From contig CAKQSI010000024.1 of assembly GCA_934272745.1 (NCBI GenBank), forward strand, positions 1 to 32,847: a DNA stretch of 32,847 nucleotides, read 5' to 3'. Numbering within the stretch: position 1 is the stretch's first letter; each line of letters opens with the position of its first letter. The notes under the pieces are model-generated. The model searched no databases and was not told the DNA's origin. It saw only the letters and a list, made by a program, of their open reading frames with translations. Both the position numbers and the translations under genes were made by a program. The DNA is from an uncultured Clostridia bacterium. Its GTDB lineage: Bacteria > Bacillota > Clostridia > Christensenellales > Borkfalkiaceae. Of the stretch, positions 24,865-32,430 are shown piece by piece.

Positions 24865-24993
24865 ATGTTATTATATTTAGTCTGTTTTTAGAGGTTTGTT
24901 TTCCCAAAGTCCTTTTTGCAATACCCGGCAAATGATCAGCCGGTCGCAATCACAGACGATTCGGCAAAACGAAGTCAGCCGCTTCCGCCCGTC

Positions 24994-26736
24994 TTAGTGT
25001 TTTTTATCGACGTAAGAGGTATGCAGAATGTGGTGCGCACGATGGCTGCCGGGGTATTCCAGATAGGTATCGTAAACGTCTTTCACCACGGGGTTATCGT
25101 GACTCTTGCGCAGTTTGCTGTCCTTGTCCTCTTTATAAAGGACGGCGGCACGTTTCGCGCGGTAGTCTTCGTTGTTGCGGATGAAGGCGTCCATAATGGG
25201 CTGACCGCCGCCGTTGACGCAGCCGCCCGGGCAACACATGATTTCGATAAACGCGGCTTCGTTCGTGCCGCTTTTGATGGATTCGCAAACCGCTTTGGCG
25301 TTGGTCAGTCCGGAAGCAACCGCAACGTTCACCGTAAGGTCGCCCGCCTTATAAGCGGCTTTTTTGATACCTTCGGTGCCGCGGACTTCGGTAAAGTCAA
25401 CACTCTTGACTTCCTTACCGGTGATTTTTTCCACCGCGGTACGGAGCGCGGCTTCCATAACGCCGCCGGTGGCGCCGAAGATTACGCCCGCGCCGGTAAA
25501 TTCGCCGAGCGGATTGTCGTACTTCCCTTCGGGCAGACGATTGAAGAGGATACCGTTCTGTTTGATCATCTTTGCCAGTTCTCTTGTGGTCAGAACGGCG
25601 TCAATGTCGGGCAGATCCGCAGCGTTTTCGTTGGCGCGGAGTTTTTCCGCCTTTTTCGCAACGCAAGGCATGATGGAAACGACGTACAGTTTTTCGGGAT
25701 CGATGCCCGTTTTTTCCGCATAATAGGTTTTAACCAGCGCGCCGAACATCTGCTGCGGCGATTTGCAGGTAGAAAGGTTGGGAATGAGTTCGGGATAGTA
25801 ATGTTCCACGTAGTTGACCCACCCGGGGCTGCAGCTGGTGAACATGGGCAGCACGCCGCCGTTTTTCACACGGTCGATGAGTTCGTTCGCTTCCTCGATA
25901 ATGGTCATATCGGCGGCAAAGTTGACGTCGAAAATCTTATCGAAGCCCAAAAGGCGCAGAGCGGAAACCATCTTTCCTTCCACGTTCGTGCCCATTTCAT
26001 AGCCGAACTCTTCGCCCAGTCCTGCGCGGACGGAAGGCGCGGGTCCCACAACGACCACTTTTTCGGGATCGTTGATCGCCGCCATAACGCGGTCGATTTC
26101 TTCCACTTCGTGGAGAGCGCCCGTCGGGCAGACGTTGACGCATTGTCCGCAGGCGATACACGCGGTGTCGGACAGGGGCATTTCAAACGCGCAGCCGATC
26201 TCGGTCTTGAAACCGCGGCGAATGGGATTGATGACGCCGATGCCCTGCACCTTGGCGCAAGCAGCGGTACATCTGCGGCAAAGAACGCATTTGCTGTTAT
26301 CGCGCACCAGATAGCTGGTCGCGTCCTTGTGCGTTTTGCTCATTTCCCCTTCGAACGCGTTGCTGTCGCAGCCGTATTCATAAGAAAGGCGCTGCAGTTC
26401 GCAGTTCGTATTTCTGTCGCAGGAAAGGCAATCTTTTCTATGGTTGGAAAGAAGCAGTTCGATGGTGGTCTTTCTGCTTTTTCTTACCTTGGGGGTGTTG
26501 GTGAAAACTTCCATTCCCTCGTTTACCGGATACACGCAGGAAGCGACCAGACTTCTTGCCCCCTTCACTTCGACAACGCAGACGCGGCAGGCGCCGATCT
26601 CGTTGATATCTTTCAGATAGCACAGCGTGGGAATTTTGATCCCGACCTGTACCGCCGCCTGCAGAATGGTGGTGCCGGCGGGAACGCTTACGTCCATGCC
26701 GTCGATTTTGAGATTGATCATTTTTACGTCAGCCAT
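24994..26736 (-). CDS. hydA: [FeFe]-hydrogenase catalytic subunit HydA
   Basis: This 580-residue subunit makes or uses H2 at the H-cluster. The N-terminus is a [2Fe-2S] domain (Cys39, 50, 53, 67). Next come a His-ligated [4Fe-4S] site (His99, Cys103, 106, 112) and a two-cluster ferredoxin domain (Cys150/153/156/160 and 193/196/199/203). H-cluster motifs are L1 TSCSPGW (300-306), L2 MPCVAKKAE (356-364) and L3 EIMCCPGGCVNGGGQP (498-513). L1 has Ser where the classic TSCCP motif has a second Cys. There is no extra C-terminal [2Fe-2S] domain. Last gene of hydC-hydB-hydA, 14 bases after hydB with GGAGGG ahead of ATG. The context makes it NAD-linked, probably electron-bifurcating with ferredoxin (inference from family). 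Confidence 0.95.
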   Translation of the reverse strand: MADVKMINLKIDGMDVSVPAGTTILQAAVQVGIKIPTLCYLKDINEIGACRVCVVEVKGARSLVASCVYPVNEGMEVFTNTPKVRKSRKTTIELLLSNHRKDCLSCDRNTNCELQRLSYEYGCDSNAFEGEMSKTHKDATSYLVRDNSKCVLCRRCTAACAKVQGIGVINPIRRGFKTEIGCAFEMPLSDTACIACGQCVNVCPTGALHEVEEIDRVMAAINDPEKVVVVGPAPSVRAGLGEEFGYEMGTNVEGKMVSALRLLGFDKIFDVNFAADMTIIEEANELIDRVKNGGVLPMFTSCSPGWVNYVEHYYPELIPNLSTCKSPQQMFGALVKTYYAEKTGIDPEKLYVVSIMPCVAKKAEKLRANENAADLPDIDAVLTTRELAKMIKQNGILFNRLPEGKYDNPLGEFTGAGVIFGATGGVMEAALRTAVEKITGKEVKSVDFTEVRGTEGIKKAAYKAGDLTVNVAVASGLTNAKAVCESIKSGTNEAAFIEIMCCPGGCVNGGGQPIMDAFIRNNEDYRAKRAAVLYKEDKDSKLRKSHDNPVVKDVYDTYLEYPGSHRAHHILHTSYVDKKH

Positions 26737-26750
26737 GTTTCTTCCCTCCG

Positions 26751-28631
26751 TTAGCCTTTGACGATAGCGCCGAACTTACAGTTCTGCATACAAACGCCGC
26801 ACTTGATACATTTTGCGGGATCGATGACGTGCGGATTTCTTACCGTACCGGAAATTGCGTCCGCCGGGCAGTTTCTCGCGCAGAGCGTACAGCCTTTGCA
26901 CTTGTCTTCCAGAATTTTGAAGCGGAGCAACTTTTTGCAGACGCCCGCGGGGCAACGTTTTTCAAGTACGTGCGCTTCGTATTCGTCGCGGAAGTAACGC
27001 ATGGTGGAAAGTACGGGGTTGGGAGCCGTCTGTCCCAAACCGCACAGGGAGTTTTCCTTGATGTAGTGGCAGAGTTCTTCCATCTTGTCAAGGTCTTCCA
27101 TGGTGGCTTTGCCTTCGGTCACCTTGGTCAGCATTTCGTAAAGACGCTTGGTGCCGAGGCGGCAGGCGGTACATTTACCGCAGGATTCGTCTACCGTGAA
27201 TTCCAGGAAGAATTTCGCGATGTCGACCATACAGTTGTCTTCGTCCATGACGATCAGACCGCCGGAACCCATCATGGAACCGATGGCGATCAGACTGTCG
27301 TAATCAATCTTGGTATCGATCAGAGAAGCGGGAATACAGCCGCCGGAAGGACCTCCGGTCTGCGCCGCTTTGAATTTTTTACCGTGCGGAATGCCGCCGC
27401 CGATTTCGTAAACGACTTCTCTCAACGTCGTGCCCATCGGGACTTCGACAAGTCCGGTATTGGTGATCTTTCCGCCCAGAGCGAAGACTTTGGTGCCTTT
27501 GCTCTTTTCGGTACCCATCGAAGCGAACCAGTCTGCGCCGTTCAGAATGATCTGGCAGACGTTTGCGTAGGTTTCTACGTTGTTCAGCAGCGTAGGTTTG
27601 CCGAACAGACCCTTGACCGCCGGGAACGGAGGCCGGGGACGCGGTTCGCCGCGGTGCCCTTCGATACTGGTCATAAGCGCGGTTTCTTCGCCGCAGACGA
27701 ACGCGCCCGCGCCGAGACGGATTTCGAGGTCGAAATTAAAGCCCGTGCCTAAAATGTTTTTGCCGAGCAAGCCGTTTTCTCTCGCCTGACGGATCGCGAT
27801 CTCCAGACGATGAACAGCAACGGGGTATTCCGCACGGACGTAGATATAGCCCTGATCGGAACCGGTTGCATAGCCTGCGATTTCCATTGCCTCGATGACG
27901 GTATGCGGATCGCCTTCCAGAACCGAACGGTCCATAAACGCGCCGGGGTCGCCTTCGTCTGCGTTGCAGGCAACGTATTTCTGATCGGCAACCGACGCTT
28001 TGGCAAACTGCCACTTTCTGCCCGTGGGGAAGCCGCCGCCCCCTCTGCCGCGCAGTCCGGAATCGAGAATGGTCTGGATAACCTCGTCCTGAGTCATGGA
28101 AGTCAGCACTTTCGCAAGCGCCTGATACCCGTCGCGCGCGATGTATTCGTTGATGTTTTCGGGATCGATCACGCCGCAGTTACGCAGCGCAACGCGGTGC
28201 TGTTTATGATAGAAATGCGTGTCGTACAGGGATTTTACGGTGTCCCCTTCGACCGTTTCGCTGTAAAGGTATTTCTTGACGACGTTACCGTTTTTGATGT
28301 GTTCTTCCACCACTTCGGCGACGTATTCGGGCTTCATCTGCGTATAGAACGCGCCCTCCGGATAAACGACGACAACGGGACCCAAAGCGCAAAGTCCGAA
28401 GCAGCCCGTTTTGATGACTTTGACTTCCTTTTCCAGTCCCGCATCCTTTACGCCCTGTAAAAAGGCTTCGTAAATTTCTTCGGAATGACCGGAAGTACAA
28501 CCGGTACCGCCGCAGATCAGAATGTGTTTTTTGAAGTTTCCTTTGATTTTGGACGGGTCTTCGACCGTTCTGCCGTCGACGTCCGCCTTATGTAAGTCGC
28601 GAATTTTAGAAAGTTCGGCTACATTTTTCAT
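26751..28631 (-). CDS. hydB: NADH-binding flavoprotein subunit HydB (NuoF-like)
   Basis: This 626-residue subunit links NAD(H) through FMN to the hydrogenase. An N-terminal thioredoxin-like [2Fe-2S] domain has Cys40, Cys45, Cys77 and Cys81. The NuoF core carries LRGRGGGGFPTGRKW (NADH/FMN binding) and CNADEGDPGAF. A [4Fe-4S] site follows (SCGKCTACRLG and later SLCGLG). The C-terminus adds a two-cluster ferredoxin domain (CKGCTLCARNC, CIKCGVCMQNC). This composite architecture is typical of HydB in trimeric HydABC, not of respiratory complex I. It lies 33 bases after hydC with GGAGGAAA before its start. Confidence 0.95.
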   Translation of the reverse strand: MKNVAELSKIRDLHKADVDGRTVEDPSKIKGNFKKHILICGGTGCTSGHSEEIYEAFLQGVKDAGLEKEVKVIKTGCFGLCALGPVVVVYPEGAFYTQMKPEYVAEVVEEHIKNGNVVKKYLYSETVEGDTVKSLYDTHFYHKQHRVALRNCGVIDPENINEYIARDGYQALAKVLTSMTQDEVIQTILDSGLRGRGGGGFPTGRKWQFAKASVADQKYVACNADEGDPGAFMDRSVLEGDPHTVIEAMEIAGYATGSDQGYIYVRAEYPVAVHRLEIAIRQARENGLLGKNILGTGFNFDLEIRLGAGAFVCGEETALMTSIEGHRGEPRPRPPFPAVKGLFGKPTLLNNVETYANVCQIILNGADWFASMGTEKSKGTKVFALGGKITNTGLVEVPMGTTLREVVYEIGGGIPHGKKFKAAQTGGPSGGCIPASLIDTKIDYDSLIAIGSMMGSGGLIVMDEDNCMVDIAKFFLEFTVDESCGKCTACRLGTKRLYEMLTKVTEGKATMEDLDKMEELCHYIKENSLCGLGQTAPNPVLSTMRYFRDEYEAHVLEKRCPAGVCKKLLRFKILEDKCKGCTLCARNCPADAISGTVRNPHVIDPAKCIKCGVCMQNCKFGAIVKG

Positions 28632-28664
28632 TTTTAAATTTCCTCCAATGTTCGTATCCGCGGC

Positions 28665-29156
28665 TTACTCGTATTTCGCGAGAATGCTTTCGACTTCTTT
28701 CGCCGTGACTTTGCCGTAAACTTCGCCGTTTACGGTAAGGACGGGAGCAAGTCCGCAGCAGCCGATGCAACGGGTGGCGTCCAGGGAGAACTTTCCGTCC
28801 GGGGTCAAGCCCGAACCTTCCAACCCCAGAACTTTCTGCAGTTTTTCGTACACTTCGCCGGAGCCTTTGACGTAGCACGCCGTACCCAGGCATACGCCGA
28901 TTTTATATTTGCCGTTCGGCGTCAGGGAGAACTGCGCGTAGAAGGTCGCAACCCCGTAAACCTCCGCAAGAGGAACGCCGAAGAAGTCCGCGATCATCTG
29001 CTGCACTTCGATAGGCAGATAACCGTAGATTTCCTGCGCCTGCTGCAGGGCGGGCATGATTGCGCCGCGTACGTCTTTCAGTCCGTTCAAGACTTCGTAA
29101 AGCCTTGCTTCTTGTTCTTTCGTGCCGGAAAAGGGCACTGCCGCTTTTTTCGTCAT
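28665..29156 (-). CDS. hydC: [2Fe-2S] subunit HydC (NuoE-like)
   Basis: This 163-residue thioredoxin-like subunit carries one [2Fe-2S] cluster, ligated by Cys89 and Cys94 (CLGTAC) and by Cys130 and Cys134 (CIGCC). The helical start with LPIEVQQMIADFFGVPLAEVYGVATFYAQF is typical of NuoE. The ATG at 29156 has GGAGG five bases upstream, so the in-frame ATG ten codons further upstream is rejected. It is the first gene of the hydrogenase operon, with a promoter at 29216-29244 and a leader of about 50 bases. Confidence 0.95.
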   Translation of the reverse strand: MTKKAAVPFSGTKEQEARLYEVLNGLKDVRGAIMPALQQAQEIYGYLPIEVQQMIADFFGVPLAEVYGVATFYAQFSLTPNGKYKIGVCLGTACYVKGSGEVYEKLQKVLGLEGSGLTPDGKFSLDATRCIGCCGLAPVLTVNGEVYGKVTAKEVESILAKYE

Positions 29157-29215
29157 ACGAACCTCCAAAAATTGATGAAACATCACTGTTTATATCAGAT
29201 TTTACATACCAGTAT

Positions 29216-29244
29216 ATCATAGCATAATTCCCTCTTTTTTTCAA
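29216..29244 (-). promoter_or_regulatory. Sigma-A promoter of the hydCBA operon
   Basis: The minus strand reads TTGAAA (29239-29244), a 17-base spacer, then TATGAT (29216-29221). I see no obvious Rex-type palindrome overlapping it. Confidence 0.8.
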
Positions 29245-29480
29245 CGTTTTTCAGAAGATTTTTCTCGTTTTTTTCTAAAAAAATGCGGTAATTCAAGCGG
29301 TAATTTTTGCCTTGGCGCAAATTGCACGAATTTTCGGCGGGAATTTCGTGCTTTTCTCCGAAAAGCGCAAATTGCGACGGTTTTTGTCGGAAATGGTCGC
29401 AAAATCCGACGTTTTTTGGCGGAATTTGATTTTATGAAAAAGGTTGTTTTTGCGGCAACTCCCGCGAAAGTTTGCGGGGA
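29245..29480. repeat. Non-coding region with degenerate 50-base period
   Basis: The box GCGCAAATTGC occurs at 29315-29325 and 29365-29375 (period 50). The flanking units contain TTTTCGGCGG, TTTTTGTCGG and TTTTTTGGCGG variants. There is no credible gene. Confidence 0.5.
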
Positions 29481-29487
29481 TTATATG

Positions 29488-29641
29488 GGGATTTATATAT
29501 CAATTTTTGCAGTGCGCCTCCCCCACGAACGGCAAGACAAAAGGAGGCGTTTGCGGGGGCGGCAAGGTGGATTTTTGCGGAGCACTCCACCAATTATTTG
29601 CACGATGAAAGGCGGCGTATGTCAGCACATAGATATATCAA
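29488..29641. other. Candidate MITE or structured RNA element
   Basis: This block of about 155 bases has ATATATCAAT at its left end and AGATATATCAAA near its right end; the right end reads as an imperfect inverted copy of the left. Inside are two good stems: CGCCTCC with GGAGGCG, and GGTGGA with TCCACC. The dense pairing, lack of reading frame and A/T-rich ends resemble a small non-autonomous element or a structured RNA. No transposase is near. Confidence 0.35.
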
Positions 29642-29688
29642 ATTTTGTACGGCGGGCGAACAGTGTTCGCCCGCCGTACAAAATTTTT
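29642..29688. terminator. Perfect 43-base palindrome with T-run
   Basis: Two perfect 20-base arms (ATTTTGTACGGCGGGCGAAC and its complement) flank AGT at 29642-29684. The last base of the arm begins a TTTTT run on the plus strand. No plus-strand gene ends here. Confidence 0.55.
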
Positions 29689-29694
29689 AACCGT

Positions 29695-29719
29695 GCGGGC
29701 GATCGATGATCTCCCCTAC
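29695..29719. repeat. Copy 3 (diverged) of the dispersed 25-base palindrome
   Basis: It has the same start (GCGGGCGA) and end (CCCCTAC) as copy 2, with several internal changes. It lies ten bases past the palindrome at 29642-29684. From here to 29811 there is nothing else except a small GCAC/GTGC hairpin. Confidence 0.55.
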
Positions 29720-29811
29720 GTTTATTATGGATAAGAATACCTCATCAAAAAGCACGCAAAGTGCATTATTAAGCAATATAACCCGCGCCAGGTGGCATGA
29801 CAATACATAAA

Positions 29812-29847
29812 ACGCGCCCGCGCGGCAAAACTGCCGCGCGGGCGCGT
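29812..29847 (-). terminator. Perfect 36-base palindrome, probable malQ terminator
   Basis: The 16-base arms (ACGCGCCCGCGCGGCA and its complement) flank AAAC. It lies about 85 bases past the malQ stop. The minus-strand tail TTATGTATTG is only weakly T-rich. Confidence 0.55.
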
Positions 29848-29932
29848 ACTCGTTATTCCATTTGCTTCCATTCCCATACGTGCATATTCGGGGTCGGCAG
29901 TAAAAGCGCTTCGGTACTCTCCTCCCCGAAAC

Positions 29933-31465
29933 TCAAGCCCTGCCGCTGTTTTCGATCAACTCTTTTACAGGCAGGCGGCAAAGTTTTTGCAGATCACGCC
30001 CTGCCAGACGCACCGTCCAGTTTTTGCCGGAGGCGTCGCCCGGGGTGTTGACGCGCGCTTCCTCCCCCCGACGTAAAAGATCGAAAAACGGGATAATCGC
30101 AAGGTCTGCCGCAGAATACAGCACCGCTTCGATACTCTTTTCCAAAAATCCGCGGTCGGATTTTGCGGAAAACGGCAGCCCTAAAGCGCGGCATTGTTCC
30201 CCTAAGATGCGGAACGTTCCCGCTTTCGCATCGGCATTCTGCCCCTGTAAAAGCGAAAGCAGCGGCGGATTGTCGTGCGTGCCGGTATAGGCGACTGCGT
30301 TTTTGACGTAGTTTGCAGGCAAATGCGGGTTTTCCGGATTGCCGTCGAACATAAACGACAACACGCGCATGCCGGGATAGCCGACGTTTTTCAAAAACCG
30401 TTTTAAGGAATCGTCGGTCGTGCCGAGATCTTCCGCAACCAGCGGCGCGTGCCGGAAGCCGCGGAACAGTTCCTCTTTCGGTCCGTCGTACCAGGCGCCG
30501 TTTCGGGCGGTTTCCGCCCCGGCGGGCACGGCATAAAAGCGATCCAGCCCGCGGAAATGATCGATGCGCAGACGGTCGAACAGCGTCAGACCGTAGCGGA
30601 TACGTCGTTTCCAGAAACGGTAGCCGTCCTTTTTCTGCGCGGCGTAATCGTACACGGGGTTGCCCCAAAGTTGCCCGTTTTCGCTGAAATAGTCAGGCGG
30701 AACGCCGGCAACCAGCGTCGGGCGCCGCTCCTCGTCCAGTCGGAACAGTTCGGGCGAAGACCACACTTCCACACTGTCGTAAGAAACGTACAGCGGCATA
30801 TCGCCGAAAATTTCAATCCCGCGCGCGTTGGCATAGGCTTTCAGCGCCGCCCACTGCCGGCGGAATTCGTACTGCAAAAACAGGCGGAAACCGATCTCGT
30901 CCGCGTGTCCCTTCTGAAACCGCGCGATCGCGCTGCGTTTTCTCAGCCGCAAGCCCTCCTCCCATTCCTGCCAGCATTTGCCGCCGGAAAGGTGCTTGAT
31001 TGCCGAAAACAGCGCGTAAGTCGCCATTTCTTCGTCTTTTTTCAGCGCCAGATAATCTTCGTCCGGCGTGAAGCGGGCGTAAGCCTTGCGTAACAGCGGC
31101 AGGCGGGTGCGGTACAGGTCGCCGTAGTTGACGCGCGTCTGCGCTTGCGGTGTTTTGGCGGAAGCCAGTTCCCCTTTGGTGAGCAATCCCTCTTTTTGCA
31201 ACGTTTCCAGATCGATAAAATAGGGGTTTCCGGCATAACCGCATTCCGACTGATAGGGCGAATCGCCGTAGCCCGTGGGGGTCAGCGGCAGCACCTGCCA
31301 GACGGTGAACCCTTGCGCAGCGATGCCGTCCAGAAAGGCGCGCGCCTCTTTTCCGAAACTGCCGATACCGTACTTTCCCGGCAGCGAAAAGACGGGAAGC
31401 AACACCCCCGCTTTGCGATTTTTAGTTTTTTGTTTCCGGCGTGCGCCGGACGTCTGTTTTTCCAT
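29933..31465 (-). CDS. malQ: 4-alpha-glucanotransferase (amylomaltase)
   Basis: This 510-residue GH77 enzyme transfers alpha-1,4-glucan chains and releases glucose during maltodextrin or glycogen metabolism in the cytoplasm. Active-site motifs are RIDHFRG (300-306, nucleophile Asp302), VAEDLG (343-348, acid/base Glu345) and GTHDN (395-399, Asp398). The N-terminal GVLLPVFSLPGKYGIGSFG and the DSPYQS loop are typical. Length is normal. The first 18 residues are very basic, an ordinary extension. GGAAG precedes ATG. It stands alone, between the efp terminators and a palindromic terminator. Glucose released could feed the glucokinase at 13509 (inference). Confidence 0.95.
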   Translation of the reverse strand: MEKQTSGARRKQKTKNRKAGVLLPVFSLPGKYGIGSFGKEARAFLDGIAAQGFTVWQVLPLTPTGYGDSPYQSECGYAGNPYFIDLETLQKEGLLTKGELASAKTPQAQTRVNYGDLYRTRLPLLRKAYARFTPDEDYLALKKDEEMATYALFSAIKHLSGGKCWQEWEEGLRLRKRSAIARFQKGHADEIGFRLFLQYEFRRQWAALKAYANARGIEIFGDMPLYVSYDSVEVWSSPELFRLDEERRPTLVAGVPPDYFSENGQLWGNPVYDYAAQKKDGYRFWKRRIRYGLTLFDRLRIDHFRGLDRFYAVPAGAETARNGAWYDGPKEELFRGFRHAPLVAEDLGTTDDSLKRFLKNVGYPGMRVLSFMFDGNPENPHLPANYVKNAVAYTGTHDNPPLLSLLQGQNADAKAGTFRILGEQCRALGLPFSAKSDRGFLEKSIEAVLYSAADLAIIPFFDLLRRGEEARVNTPGDASGKNWTVRLAGRDLQKLCRLPVKELIENSGRA

Positions 31466-31503
31466 AATTCTTCCGTTATCGCCGTAAAATCACGCTCTCG
31501 CAC

Positions 31504-31539
31504 AAAAAGACCGCCCGAAACGAAAATTCCGTCCGGGCG
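31504..31539 (-). terminator. Intrinsic terminator between efp and malQ
   Basis: The minus-strand stem CGCCCG/CGGGCG (31512-31539), with further ACG/CGT pairing inside, is followed by GTCTTTTTGTG. Confidence 0.65.
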
Positions 31540-31542
31540 AAC

Positions 31543-31652
31543 AGTCAAAAGAGGGAGCCAATCTCAGCCGCTCTCCCTGACAAGAGGGCGTTTTCCCTGC
31601 CCCTGACAAGAGGGAGCCAATCTCAGCAACTCTTCTCTGACAAAAAGGGCGC
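31543..31652. repeat. Near-tandem array in the efp/malQ gap
   Basis: The box CTGACAAGAGGG or a close variant occurs four times (about 31543-31558, 31576-31591, 31602-31617 and 31637-31652). A perfect 20-base repeat AAGAGGGAGCCAATCTCAGC is at 31549-31568 and 31608-31627. The last unit merges into the efp terminator. Confidence 0.75.
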
Positions 31653-31671
31653 CGGCAAGCGGCAGCCCTTT
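31642..31671 (-). terminator. Intrinsic terminator of efp
   Basis: The minus-strand stem AAAGGGC/GCCCTTT, with inner GCCG/CGGC pairing, is followed by TTTTTG. It starts 11 bases past the efp stop codon. Confidence 0.85.
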
Positions 31672-31682
31672 GAATGCAAAAC

Positions 31683-32240
31683 TTATTTTACACGTTCCAT
31701 GTATTCGCCCGTTCTGGTATCGATACGGATAGTTTCCCCTTCGTTTACGAAGATGGGAACTCTGATAGTAGCGCCCGTTTCGACCACGGCGTTTTTGGTA
31801 ACGTTGGTAGCCGTATCGCCCTTGACGCCCGGTTCTGCGGAAATAATCTTGAGTTCGACAAAGTTTTCACATTCGACGGAGAACGCGTTGCCCTTGTAGA
31901 ATTTGATGGTGACGGGGTCGTTTTCCTTGATATACATCAGCGCGTCTTCCGCCTGTTCGCGGTTGAGCGGCGTGAGGTTGAACTCTTCGTCCATAAAGTA
32001 GTACAGATCGCCGTCGTTGTACGAATAGGTCATCTTTTTGGTTTCGATGTGCGCGTTTTCCACTTTTTCGGTGGGGTTGAAGGTCTTTTCAAGCACGGCG
32101 CCGGTGATGATGTTTTTCAGTCTGGTTCTGACGAAAGCGGAACCTTTGCCCGGTTTGACGTGCTGGAAGTCTACGACGACGTAAATGTTGCCTTCGTATT
32201 CGATGGTGGTGCCTTTTCTGAATTCGCCTGCAGAAATCAT
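31683..32240 (-). CDS. efp: Elongation factor P
   Basis: This 185-residue factor relieves ribosome stalling at proline runs. The three-barrel EF-P plan is clear. The N-terminal KOW-like barrel has the tip PGKGSAFVRTRLKN with Lys32, the residue that is modified in many bacteria. The C-terminal OB barrel ends TNVTKNAVVETGATIRVPIFV and INEGE-like VNEGETIRIDTRTGEY. AAGGAG precedes ATG. It follows the Xaa-Pro peptidase gene in the same direction, a common pairing in Firmicutes. Confidence 0.97.
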   Translation of the reverse strand: MISAGEFRKGTTIEYEGNIYVVVDFQHVKPGKGSAFVRTRLKNIITGAVLEKTFNPTEKVENAHIETKKMTYSYNDGDLYYFMDEEFNLTPLNREQAEDALMYIKENDPVTIKFYKGNAFSVECENFVELKIISAEPGVKGDTATNVTKNAVVETGATIRVPIFVNEGETIRIDTRTGEYMERVK

Positions 32241-32294
32241 AAATATTCTCCTTAAAAATGCGATACCGCTATTTGTTTTTTATTGATTTTTTAT

Positions 32295-32430
32295 TTCGCT
32301 CGCGAGCGGGAATTTTTATTTCGCCGCGGGGGCGGAAATTTCCACTTCTCCGCCGGATCGGAAGTTGGTTTGCCGCCGGAAGCGACAAATTTTGCCGTCT
32401 TTCCCGCTTGTCCGGACGAAAATTTTACCG
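32295..32430. repeat. Array of about five degenerate hairpin units upstream of efp
   Basis: Units begin near 32295, 32319, 32345, 32369 and 32400. Each has a CGCCGCGGGGGCGG-type hairpin followed by AAATTTT-like sequence, at 24-31 base spacing. The last runs into the end of the peptidase gene. The style matches 11578-11717. Confidence 0.55.

Noticed and set aside
24916..26754. 612-residue plus-strand open frame antisense to hydA
   Set aside because: It mirrors hydA, whose cluster-binding motifs are intact; the plus frame shows no recognisable domain or credible start signal.
29416..29709. 97-residue plus-strand frame in the malQ/hydC gap
   Set aside because: It crosses the structured element and a perfect palindrome; no ribosome binding site and no protein-like pattern.
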